From: Sarcocystis neurona
Lineage: Eukaryota; Apicomplexa; Conoidasida; Eucoccidiorida; Sarcocystidae
Length of the DNA: 64,000 bases
Reading direction: 5' to 3'
Assembly: GCA_000727475.1 (NCBI GenBank)
Contig: KL647308.1
Span: forward strand, 1,740,042-1,804,041
Within the stretch, counting starts at the first letter, position 1; each line of letters starts with the position of its first letter. The translations under genes were made by a program, and so were the position numbers. The notes under the pieces are model-generated. The model worked only from the letters and a program-made list of their open reading frames with translations, did not search any database and had not been told where the DNA came from. Shown here piece after piece: positions 55,241-64,000 of the stretch.

Positions 55241-58200
55241 GTAAGCGACAAGTTGATAAGAAGTTTTTCAAGCTCGTGATAATGCCACCAGAGGACGGTA
55301 TTATTGCAGCTGCCTCAGCCGTCGCGCACGCATGCATCACACAACGCAGGGGATGTCTCTCTTTCTCTGCCGAAGAACAACAGACATTTGTGCGCACAGG
55401 AGAGGAGAGTAAATTTCTTTGAGTCTCCTGCAGGGATCATCCCTTTCTATGCTGCTGTTCTTGCATGCGCTTCTCCACTATCGAAAATTCTCTCACATAC
55501 ATATATATGGGGAAGTCTCTGTGTATCTGTATATATACGTATATATTATATATATGTGTGGAGAATGTTTTCTCTCTGTCTGGACACATATATATATGTA
55601 AATGCATGTGTTTGCGCATGCCGGTCTTAATTATCCTTATATACACTTCTGCACTATGGGATACTCTCTCTGTCTATATATATATATATATACGTGTATG
55701 TATACAGAGAAGTCTGTCTTTCTCTCTCTATATATTATTTTTTTCTATACACGTACATATATATATACACGTATATTCTCTCTTTCTCTATCTCTCTATA
55801 CACATATGTATATATATATCTGTATATCTATATATGTATATATATATATATGTGAAGAGCTCTATCTTCCTCTTCCTCTTTGTCTCTCTACATAGAAATA
55901 TATATATGAAGGATTCTCTCTATTTATCTCTCTTTATATATATAGGTGTCTGTATACACATATATATATATATATATATAAATTCTCTCTGTGTCTGACA
56001 CCTCTATATATGTGCGTATATATATATATGTATGTATGGAAAATTCTCTCTATAGATATGTGCACATACATGTGTATATATGTATATGGAGAGCTCTCCC
56101 TATCTCTGTCTATCTCTCTATATACATGTATATATGTATGTGTGTGCTTCCTTCTTTGTTCATTCCTTTTCTTTTTTTCTTATGAACATGTGTGTATTGT
56201 TTTCTTCCTCTGTCTCTTTATATATGAACGCACTGCCTCCTGCAGCGCACGCGAACATTTAGGTGTATGTACACCAGAGATACGTCCCTACCAACTCGCA
56301 CGTACATGTCTGCATTAGAGAAAGAAAGAGACACACGTGTATATATAGAAAAAGAGAGGGAGCTAAATATATATATATATATGTGTAGATAGGTGGATAT
56401 AGAGAGATAGATATGAATAGATAGATAAATACATATATATATATATATTGTGAGGGCCCTTATGTTCAGACATATCACCTATGAACAGAAAAACGTCCTG
56501 CTGTACAGAAGCGAAGTTCTTTCTCTTCTTATATATATATGCATCTGTATGGAGGATCACACACACACACACATACATACATTCATACGTATATGTGTGT
56601 AGATGGATTTCTTTATTGATGAGGTGAGAGACATTTATACCAGCGTGAGGAGGTGTTTTTGGCGCAGAAGCAATACAGGAGGAATACGTGCGTCTGCGTA
56701 GACGTGTGTAGATCTCTGGGTGTGGATACTTCCCTTTTTCTTCTCTTCGCTTCCGTCGATGTTCGTGTCTCTTCCGTGGAAGGGATGAGAATTCGCTCGA
56801 GTGCAGAGACACGCGTAGAAGCTGCATGCGGAAATTTATGAGTTGCTGGGCAGCGGGGCTCCTGCAGTCAGCCGCCTGCCCACGCGTGGCCGAAGACGCC
56901 TGTGCAACGGAGTGGGGGAGGGCGGAAGATGAAGGAGGACGCCTGGGGACGCACAGATAGACGCGCACACCGGGGTGTGTCCTGCGGTGTACGTACACCT
57001 CACGCGAGCAGTAGATTCCAAGTGTACAGACACCGCGCGCGCGCGGGAGTCTACTTTGCGCAGCCTGACTTGGGTGTTTGTTCACGCGTTCTTCGTTCGC
57101 AGAAAAAGGCCTGTGGACGGTTTATCTTCTTCTATGGAATTCCTGTGTGTATGGGCGCCTCTGCCCTGGTGTACGTACACTGCAGCTGCACTCATCGCGT
57201 GTCCGCCCGTGTGTTGCGAAGATCATGTCAAGCCTCTGCGATCTTTTTCGTGCGCGTCTACGCTGCCCGTCTTTTCTCTTCGCTTCCTCTTATAGGTGTA
57301 GTCTTTGTTCAGCTACGCACACGCCTGCTACAGGAAAAATGCTGTGGTCTGGTGTACGTACACCTGTTGACCCAATAGTGACACCAGTACCAGCCCTCTC
57401 GTGTATTTGTTGTGCGATGTCTTCAGCTTCTTTGCTGCTGTCTCTGCTTTAGCTGCTTCTGCTGTTGCTGCTTGTGCTGCTGGGGTCCGCCTTGCTGCTG
57501 CTGCTGCTGTCCCTGCTGGTGGTGCTGCTGCCCCGACTGTTGCTGCTGCTGTCCGTACTACTGCTGGTGCTGCTGTCCGCTCTGCTGCTGCGCATGTCCC
57601 TGCGGCTGCTGCTTCTTGTAGTTTCTACCGGAAGCATCCGAAGTTCATCACGCCCCAGAGTTGCCTGCGAGAAGTGCAGACATTCGTTCAGGAGGGAAAA
57701 CTCAGAGATGTTGCCATCTCACGCCCGGCTGAGGCCTACAGTCTTCGCAGTCTGTGTGCCTCTTCTCCGCGTGCTGCCGCACCTCTCGACTCAGCAGCAG
57801 CAGCAACAGCGGCCCTAGGAGCAGGCGCAGCAGCACGGGGAACGGCGAGCCAGGACGTCGTAGCAGCAGCACAAGGGAGGAGCAGCGGAAAAGAGAAAGC
57901 AGCGGGTGCGGGGGAAGAAGCTGCAACGGGCAGTCAAAAAGACAGCGTTGCAAGTTCTTCACCAATCGCACAGAGGGTCGACGGATCTTCAGAAGCAGCA
58001 GCAGCAGCAGCAGGCGTCGGGCCAGCAGCAGCAGAACAGGGAGGGGAGACGGAACAGCCACGCGGGCCTTTCGGGCTCGCAGAAAGCAGCGACGACGTGT
58101 GGGGTTTGCGCGTCCCACCGGAAGTAGATCTTTTTCCCTGGCAAGAAGCCGATGAAAAAGCAGCGCAGTGTCTGCTTCCCTGCGCTGGCGCGGCTTCTGC

Positions 58201-61200
58201 CGTCAGCGAAAAGCAGATATCGCGTACTGACAGGGAAGCAGGCAGCAGCAGCCACAGCAGGGAGAGCATCACCAGCAGCAAGAGAGACAGCAGCAGCAAC
58301 TCCAGCAACGACAGCAACATGACCAGCAGCAGCACCGGCAGCAGAGGCAGCCCAGGCAGCAGGAGCGACAACAGCAGCAGCAGCAGTATTACCCGCTGCA
58401 GGAGGCATGCAGTATATGTGTGGTTCGAAGCGTTGGTAGGGTACCTAACAGCAGCGGGCTACCCCGACGTTCGTTCTCCTCGCTTCAAGAAGATGTGGTA
58501 CGTATTGCTGCTGCTTCTTCTATCCGCCCATTAGGTTCTTCTTCTGGTACTTCTTCTCGCTGCTGCTTCTGTATCCTCTCCCAACTTCCCATCTGCCGTC
58601 CCACACACGCGCTGTTGCTGCAGCTGCTTGACCTCGCCATCCCAGTTCCTCGTGTTTTCCCGACGCCGCTGCCTCAACTCGCGTCTCTACGAGCGGTCTC
58701 CCACGCTGCTGCAGCTGCTCCCTGGCGGCTGCTGCTGCTCGCTGCCGGTAGTATCCGTCCCGTAGTGCTGCTGCTGCTGCTTCTCGCTGCTGCTTCTTGC
58801 TGTTGGTAGTCTTCGGGTGTCGCTGCCGCTGCTGCCGCTGTTTTTCGCTGCTGGCAGTCTTCGGCTGCTGCTGTCGTTGCTGCTGCCCTACTGCTGCTGC
58901 TTCTTCGTCCTCCTCTTTTTCTTTGTCTGCAGGAACTGTGACGTGTGCGTATATCGCCGTCCAACTCCGGTGTACATACACCTAACTTTGACAAGACACG
59001 CAGATTTCTCTGGCTTTGAAAACTTGATCCAACTTCATTCTCCTCTAAATAGAAAGTGCCCATATATATGCGTATATGTCCACATGTATATATATATATA
59101 TGTGTGTGTCTACGTAAGTATACATGTGCCACTGTTGCAGACGAGGCTTCACATATATATACATATCTCCGTAGCAATACATGTAGAATTCTCTCCTTAT
59201 AAACCAACACATGCAAATTTATATCCTCCCTCTAAATGAATTGTACACACGTACATATATATATGTAATGAGAGAGGGGAAGAGAAAAACCCAGGGAAGC
59301 CTATATATATATATATATATATGCAGACGTGCTACGTTGTACATATATGTGTACGTAGTAGGGTCGCCTTGCAAAGGATACGTCACACATACATATGTGT
59401 ATATCTGCTTATATATAGAGAGAGACGGAGGGAGACATACCTATATATATATATATTTGTATAGATATACGTGGTGAGTTGTACACATATGTATATATGT
59501 GTACCTCTGTGTATGTGTATGTGTGTATATATATGGAGAATATATATATGTGTGTATATATAGACGTGTATGTCCATTCCGGGGTGCAGCAGCCCTATTC
59601 TTCGCCAGCCACATGCCTACGACGTCTATGCTTGGCTGCTGGGGGAGCCTGCAGCCATGTCTGTAGGGAATATATATACGCGTACGTGTGTCTCCTATAT
59701 ATTTGCCGAAGAAGAGGAGCTCATCGTAAAGCCTACAGCAAACGAATACATATAGAAGTGTATACTTTCTTGCGGCGAATCGAGGTACATGTGTGCTGCT
59801 CTACTTGTGGCAGCTGCAGCAGCGCCCCTTTAACACACATGTGTGTGGGTGTGTGTGCTTCTCTGCTGTTGGAGTTACGGAGACCTGCAGCAGCGCCTCT
59901 GAAGAAAGTATACGCATTTGTGAATATGCGCGTGTGTTTCTCGATTACGTACTTTCGAGAACTTCGCTTGCAGCAGCACCTAGGAAAGTGCGTGTATATA
60001 CACACTCACGTATGGACGCTTCCCTATTGATAGACGCGCGTGAACACTTGTGGGGGGCAGCCCCGAGGCAGGACAGGAGTACATATTCTTCTCTGTGCAG
60101 ATCCATTCCCTAGGACTTGCCCACCAGGAATGTGTGTGAAATGCACATGTGTGTCCCGTCTCCCCCCGAAGAGAGTCCAAACCCACTGCAAACTGCCCTC
60201 GACGTGTATGTGTAGAGATACAGAGAGATAGAGAGAGCGCATGATTTATTTGTACGTCCCGGACCTAGTCCGGTAAATGTATATTTTCCTCTTCAAAAGG
60301 ATAAATCTCTTCGCCAGGAGACACCCCTTCCCCTGGTGCTGCTCGCAAGGGGCTAAAATTGCGACAGCCAGCATTTCCTGGGCTTCTCACGCATGCATCC
60401 CCTACACAAACAGTCCACGCCACATCAACATATACATGTGTCTATATATGTGTATATGTATACCTGTGTCCACTTATATATACATATATATGCGTATATA
60501 TATATGTATGTCCAGACACACATGTGTAATAGAAGCAGTGACCATACATATATACATCAATATATACGCCTACATATATATACATGTGTGTGTACGCCTA
60601 TGTTTATTTACATATATATACGTATATATGTGAGCGTATACATATGTGTGTATAGACACACGTGTCCAGGTAGAAGCGGTGAATGTACATACAAACATCA
60701 ATATATATATCTACATATATATATATGTGTACACGTATGTCCCTATATATATATGCGTATACGTGTGTGTCTACAGGCACATACATGTACATAGAAACAG
60801 TAAAATATACATGTATGCATCAAAGTATACACCCATATACATATATGTGTAGACATACGTGGAAATGTGTCCCCTCATATATATGTGTATATGGAGATAT
60901 ATTTGTATGTATTGGTTCTCACCGGCCAAACACTCGTTTATATATGTTTGTATAAATAGAGGCACGTTTGGTGAAACAGCAAATGACATTTTTCTTTACA
61001 TTAATAGATACCCAAAAATATATACAAAGACAGAGAGACAGGTATACGTATATATATTATATACTTGTACTTCGTTCAAATATACAGAGAGATAAAGAGA
61101 CATATATATTGTATACATACGTGTACAGATAGATAGATATACAGATATATAGATATACATATACATGCGGATATATATATATACTTCGTATGTACCGAAA

Positions 61201-62872
61201 TATATATATGTATATGTATGTTTGTGTACTCCGCTCAGATACATATATATATATATATATGTATTTATGCATGTGTACTTCGTATAGATACCCCAATACC
61301 CCAGAAAATATACATATGTGTATATAAGGTGTGTACTTTGTTCAAGTAGGTATATATGTGTGCTTCGTTCAAGCATCCATACTTACGTATACGTACTTGG
61401 TAGATACCCAAGTGTATATGTATACTATATTGCTCATATATAGATATAGATAAATATGGAGGGAGAAGTAGAGAGGGGACGCGTCGTGGGTCCAGCTACA
61501 TCGGTGGGTGGGTGGGTGGCTACAGAGGGACAAGTAAAGCAGGAGGGGCATACGCGCCTTTGCATGTTTGTACTTCGTTGAGGAATTCCTTTTCAACAGG
61601 CCACCGGCGTTGCAGATACTTGGCAAAGACATCCTGCGTTTCCACGCCGTCCTCTTCCCTGCAATTTTGATCGCTGCTGCGCTGCCCCTGCCTCGCAAGC
61701 TCCTGGTGCATGGCTGGCTGGTGGACCGCAGCAGCAGCAGCAAACTCTCCAAGACTGCCTCTGCGCGGCCTCCTGCTTCGCGCCTTCCGCTGCAGCAGCA
61801 GCAGCAGCCGAAGGGCCAGGGGGCTGCAGCAGCTGCCGAAAAAGACTGCAGCAGCGCCGCACCAAAGCCGAGCACCAGTCGACGCAAAGAAGCCCACCAC
61901 AACAACAGCAGCACCGAGACGAGCAACAGCAGCAGCAGCACGACCAGCAGCCCTACGAGCAGCAGCAGCAGCACAAGCAGCAGCAGCAGCACAAGCAGCA
62001 GCAGCAGCACGAGTAGCAGCAGTAGGGAGGAGAGACTGGACACTGCGACTTCGGCGAAGGACGAAGACAAAGGGGCCGGGGCGAATATTTTGACGGAGGC
62101 GTTGGAGGCGAGTCTCAGCCGCTACGGCGCTGACACGGCAAGTCTTCCTTGGGTGGCTCTCGTGCTCCTATCTTCACCTTCATAAATTTGCAGGCCTGCA
62201 TGCCTTTGTCAAGGCATTATTTCTGTCTTTGTGCGTGTATGTGTATGTGTGTGTGTGTGTACGTGTGTGTGTATATATGTCAATAGAGAGGACTGCATGC
62301 ATGCGTTTTCCTACGTGCGTTTACACAGGCGGCCCTTGCAAGGACAAATCCCCGATGAATAGTCACGTTCGTACACGCGTCTCCACGTTCTAGGCGGGGT
62401 ATCCTTCCTCTCCCACAGATGCATTTGCTTCTCTACATTTATAGATATACGTAGATGTACACATATGTATGTCTATGTGTATGGGGAGATGTCGCCAGCC
62501 GACGTGTGTGTATGAATCAGTACCCCACACGTACAAAGAAAGGGAAAGGTAGTACAGAAAGGATAAGAAAGAGAGGGAAAAGAGAAGGAAAAAGAGAAAA
62601 AATGCGAAGAGAGAAAAGGGAAGGAGGAAAAGAGGGGGAACGGAACAAGCAGATATATGTATGTATGTGTGTTGCGTGAGTGTACGTAAACAAACAAGAC
62701 GAAAGCAAGAGAAGAGGAAAAAAATCATATATAGAGAGAAAGCACAAAGACGAAAGATAGAAAACGAGAGAAATACAGAAAGAGGGAGGAAAAAAAAAAT
62801 ATATATATTATGTGAAGGTGGTACGTATACGTGCGACTGAGGCTCAGACACGTTTGTATGTACAACTGCGGG

Positions 62873-62905
<33 letters not shown>

Positions 62906-64000
62906 GTGTACGTACACCCCAGAGAGACGCAGCCCCCCTGTTATTCTGCGTGTCTCCCCCTCCCTTCTGTACGAAAACATGGAATCGTATGTGCAACGCG
63001 GCGGGGCTTCACAGCCCTGCAACCCGCCGCTGCCTCGCGTTGTTTATTCGTCGACTCTTCCTCGACTTCGTCTTCGTCTTCTTCGTCCGCCTGCAAATGC
63101 AAACCTGCTTGCGGTGTACGTACACGCCTCGCCTGCTGCTGCTGTATCTCCGCGTGCTGCTGGGCTCCCGCTGCTGGGGGCTCTTCCCCTCCTTCGTCTA
63201 CTGAGTTCCTTCCTGCGGCGCCTGCTCCTCAAGTTCGTGCTGCCCCGTCTTCTGCTGCTGCTGCATCTTCTCCTGCCGCTGCTGTCGGTGTCGCTCCTGC
63301 TGCTGTTGCTGCTGCTGTTGCTGCTGCTGTTGCTGCTGCTGTTGCCATCTCTGTTCCCGCCATTGCTGCTGCTGCTGCAACTGCACGTGGTGGTGGTGGT
63401 GGGGTTGCTGTCGCATTTGCTGCTGCGAGTGGTGGAAGTTTGCTTCTGTGAACTTTGCTGGGTGGGGTGCTGCAGCTTCGTTTTTTTCTTCTGCATGTGA
63501 AGGCTCCGGGGAAGGACCTCGTGGTCGATAGCTCGCTGCTGCGGGCAGCGCCGCCTTCCACGCAGGCGTCTGTCAGGATTTCATCACCGGCAGGGGCGGC
63601 GGCAGCACCAGGCGCGGTAGGAGAAGGAAGAGCAGCAGGACCAGCAGCAGCAGAACGTCGCGCCGCAGCCGCGACAACAAGAATCGCAGCAGCAACAGCG
63701 GGAGCAGCAACAGCAGCAGCAGCAAAGACATCCTCCCTAAGGCGTCGTCTTGCTACTGCTGCAGCCGCGCCTGTTGCTGCTGCCTGTGCAGAAGCACCTG
63801 ATGCTGCCGCATTACGGTCGAGAAAAGAAACGCGTTTTGGTTCACCGCCGGCCTCGCATTCGACAAACAGCAGGAAGGCCGGCGACAGCAGCACCAACAG
63901 CGGCAGCGGCACGCACAGCAGTAGAAGCAGCCGTCTCGCCAGTAGCAGTAGCGACAGCAGGAACAGCAGCAGCAGCAGCGAGGTCAGCGGCAAGAGCGGC
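52995..64000 (+). CDS. Methionyl-tRNA synthetase, bacterial/organellar type (3' end beyond window)
   Basis: Class I synthetase that charges tRNA-Met. Recognisable pieces in family order: YITLPLFYSNSR-IHAGHAYT (HIGH motif as HAGH, 53,052-53,063); LLLVGADEHGGKVARA (53,574 on); HVQEFVDRIASHTQQLL; AVWTLWRTLEKRGFI; FFYFRLADCKEMLL; FYRKHPKFITPQSCLREVQT; RDVAISRP; VWGLRVP; YVWFEALVGYLTAAGYPD; ILGKDILRFHAVLFPAILIA; VHGWL; KLSKT (KMSKS motif, 61,742-61,756); SRYGADT; LRFFLL. Exons are up to 55240, 57622-58497, 61600-62137 and 63476 to beyond the window. GKDILRFHAV with LPLP marks the bacterial/mitochondrial/plastid branch rather than the cytosolic one, so an organellar enzyme is likely. Long Ala/Ser/Gln inserts separate the motifs. 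The usual WYC/SDEAF stretch of the connective domain was not found. The 5' end is unresolved. Confidence 0.93.
54211..54349. repeat. 63-bp near-identical tandem duplication inside MetRS exon
   Basis: Unit includes CTCCGCCTCCTGCTGCATCT and GCCGCTGCTACTGCAGCACC. Read in the synthetase frame it gives AAPPPAASAAAATAA-type repeats. Copies appear identical over the full unit. Confidence 0.9.
55241..57621 (+). other. MetRS intron with TA/CTCTCT repeats
   Basis: 2,381 bases, GTAAGC to CTTCTTGTAG. It holds a TA-rich composite array at about 55,495-56,620 (TATATATA joined to ATTCTCTCTCTATA-like pyrimidine steps) and four copies of the GGTGTACGTACACC-type palindrome. A unique island around 56,650-57,360 carries no exon I can support. 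CTG repeat lies just before the acceptor. Confidence 0.85.
57622..58497 (+). CDS. MetRS exon: FYRKHPKFI to VWFEAL
   Basis: Opens by completing an Asp codon (phase 2), then FYRKHPKFITPQSCLREVQT and GKLRDVAISRP. Two low-complexity inserts follow, around VWGLRVPPEVDLFPWQEAD and then a Ser/Asn-rich stretch. The exon ends with YVWFEALVGYLTAAGYPDVR and SPRFKKM, with the Trp codon split by a GTACGT donor at 58,498 (phase 2). In the family WGIPVP is followed within about 15 residues by YVWFDAL; here the gap is about 100 residues. Confidence 0.92.
58498..61599 (+). other. MetRS intron with TA blocks and iterated elements
   Basis: 3,102 bases, GTACGT to TTCCTTTTCAACAG. It begins CTG-rich, then has TA blocks (59,040-59,580, 60,420-60,900, 61,020-61,330), three diverged copies of a unit of about 130 bases centred on AGAAGCAGTGA (60,531, 60,671, 60,795), eight TGTACTTCGT-like steps between 61,069 and 61,580, and one variant of the GGTGTACGTACACC palindrome at 58,969-58,982. 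No exon is seen. Confidence 0.85.
61600..62137 (+). CDS. MetRS exon: GKDILRFH, KLSKT, RYGAD
   Basis: Completes the split Trp codon and reads PPALQILGKDILRFHAVLFP, AILIAAALPLPRKLLVHGWL, then a four-Ser run directly before KLSKT, the KMSKS-loop motif. A low-complexity insert of over 100 residues (Ser/Thr/Ala/Gln) sits between the motif and ANILTEALEASLSRYGADT, where the family has only a few residues. The exon ends in phase 0 before GCAAGT. Confidence 0.93.
62138..63475 (+). other. MetRS GC-AG intron
   Basis: 1,338 bases, beginning GCAAGT and ending GGGTGGGGTGCTGCAG. Supported by homology on both sides: RYGADT joined in phase 0 to LRFFLL, matching RYGADALRYFLL of the family. Contains two (GT)n runs, a purine-rich block at 62,530-62,810, two palindrome copies (62,905-62,918 and 63,113-63,125) and (CTGCTGTTG)n near 63,295-63,350. 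Confidence 0.8.
63476..64000 (+). CDS. MetRS exon: LRFFLL onward, truncated by window end
   Basis: Starts LRFFLLHVKAPGKDLVVDSS and runs open to the window edge through Ala-rich and then Ser-rich low-complexity sequence (RRLATAAAAPVAAACAEAPD, later SSRLASSSSDSRNSSS). The family segment that should follow (asparagine-rich helix region and anticodon-binding domain) has not appeared by 64,000, so it must lie further right. Confidence 0.82.

Larger units (their letters stand above)
56262..63125. repeat. Recurring palindrome GGTGTACGTACACC (seven copies)
   Basis: Exact 14-mer at 56,986-56,999, 57,351-57,364 and 62,905-62,918; 13-base copies at 57,168-57,180 and 63,113-63,125; one-base variants at 56,262-56,275 (GTGTATGTACAC) and 58,969-58,982 (GTGTACATACAC). 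All lie in MetRS introns. Flanks differ, so they are not parts of one longer repeat. I saw no other copy in the window by eye. Confidence 0.85.

Overview
The window looks like nuclear DNA of an apicomplexan coccidian parasite, most likely an Eimeria species. Three things point there. First, thousands of CAG/CTG trinucleotides run through coding and non-coding sequence and encode Ala, Gln, Ser, Leu or Cys runs, the homopolymeric amino-acid repeats known from Eimeria. Second, repeat-rich blocks alternate sharply with a repeat-poor block. Third, there is a secreted PAN/apple-domain protein of the microneme type. Genes are spliced, and introns are full of TA, GT, GATA and CAG repeats. The species cannot be fixed from the window alone.

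Layout. Bases 1-9,760 are repeat-rich, with only weakly supported low-complexity reading frames, TA-rich microsatellites and a 19-bp minisatellite holding the first assembly gap. Bases 9,760-24,450 form a repeat-poor island of mostly unique DNA. Its only convincing gene is on the plus strand at 16,388-20,781: a signal peptide and four six-cysteine apple domains, about 402 residues from four phase-compatible exons. Bases 24,450-35,600 are repeat-rich again, with a hairpin-forming inverted repeat at 26.8-27.4 kb, a scrambled inverted repeat at 28.6-29.3 kb, and short minus-strand exons that all encode Gln/Glu/Leu-rich coiled coil.

Bases 36,169-42,530 (minus) hold a very long Gln-rich coiled-coil gene. 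Its first coding exon has 1,763 codons, a second exon fits in phase, and five acidic tryptophan patches are spaced along it. The coiled-coil exons at 28.0-33.9 kb may be its 3' end or a separate gene on the same strand. Bases 43-49 kb are CTG/CAG-rich with two composite repeat arrays and the third gap; no gene could be supported there.

Bases 52,995-64,000 (plus) carry a methionyl-tRNA synthetase of the bacterial/organellar type, cut off by the window end. Its catalytic core is recognisable piece by piece: HAGH, GADEHG, the anticodon-proximal helices, VWFEAL, GKDILRFHAV, KLSKT, RYGAD and LRFFLL. These pieces are separated by long Ala/Ser/Gln insertions inside exons and by three introns, one of them GC-AG. 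A palindrome, GGTGTACGTACACC, recurs seven times across its introns.

The genes show no operon-like relation. The apple-domain protein would act in the secretory/invasion pathway, the coiled-coil protein is structural or a tether by inference, and the synthetase charges tRNA-Met, probably in an organelle. All three gaps of N lie inside or beside CAG-rich tandem arrays. No tRNA, rRNA, CRISPR or transposase gene was seen.
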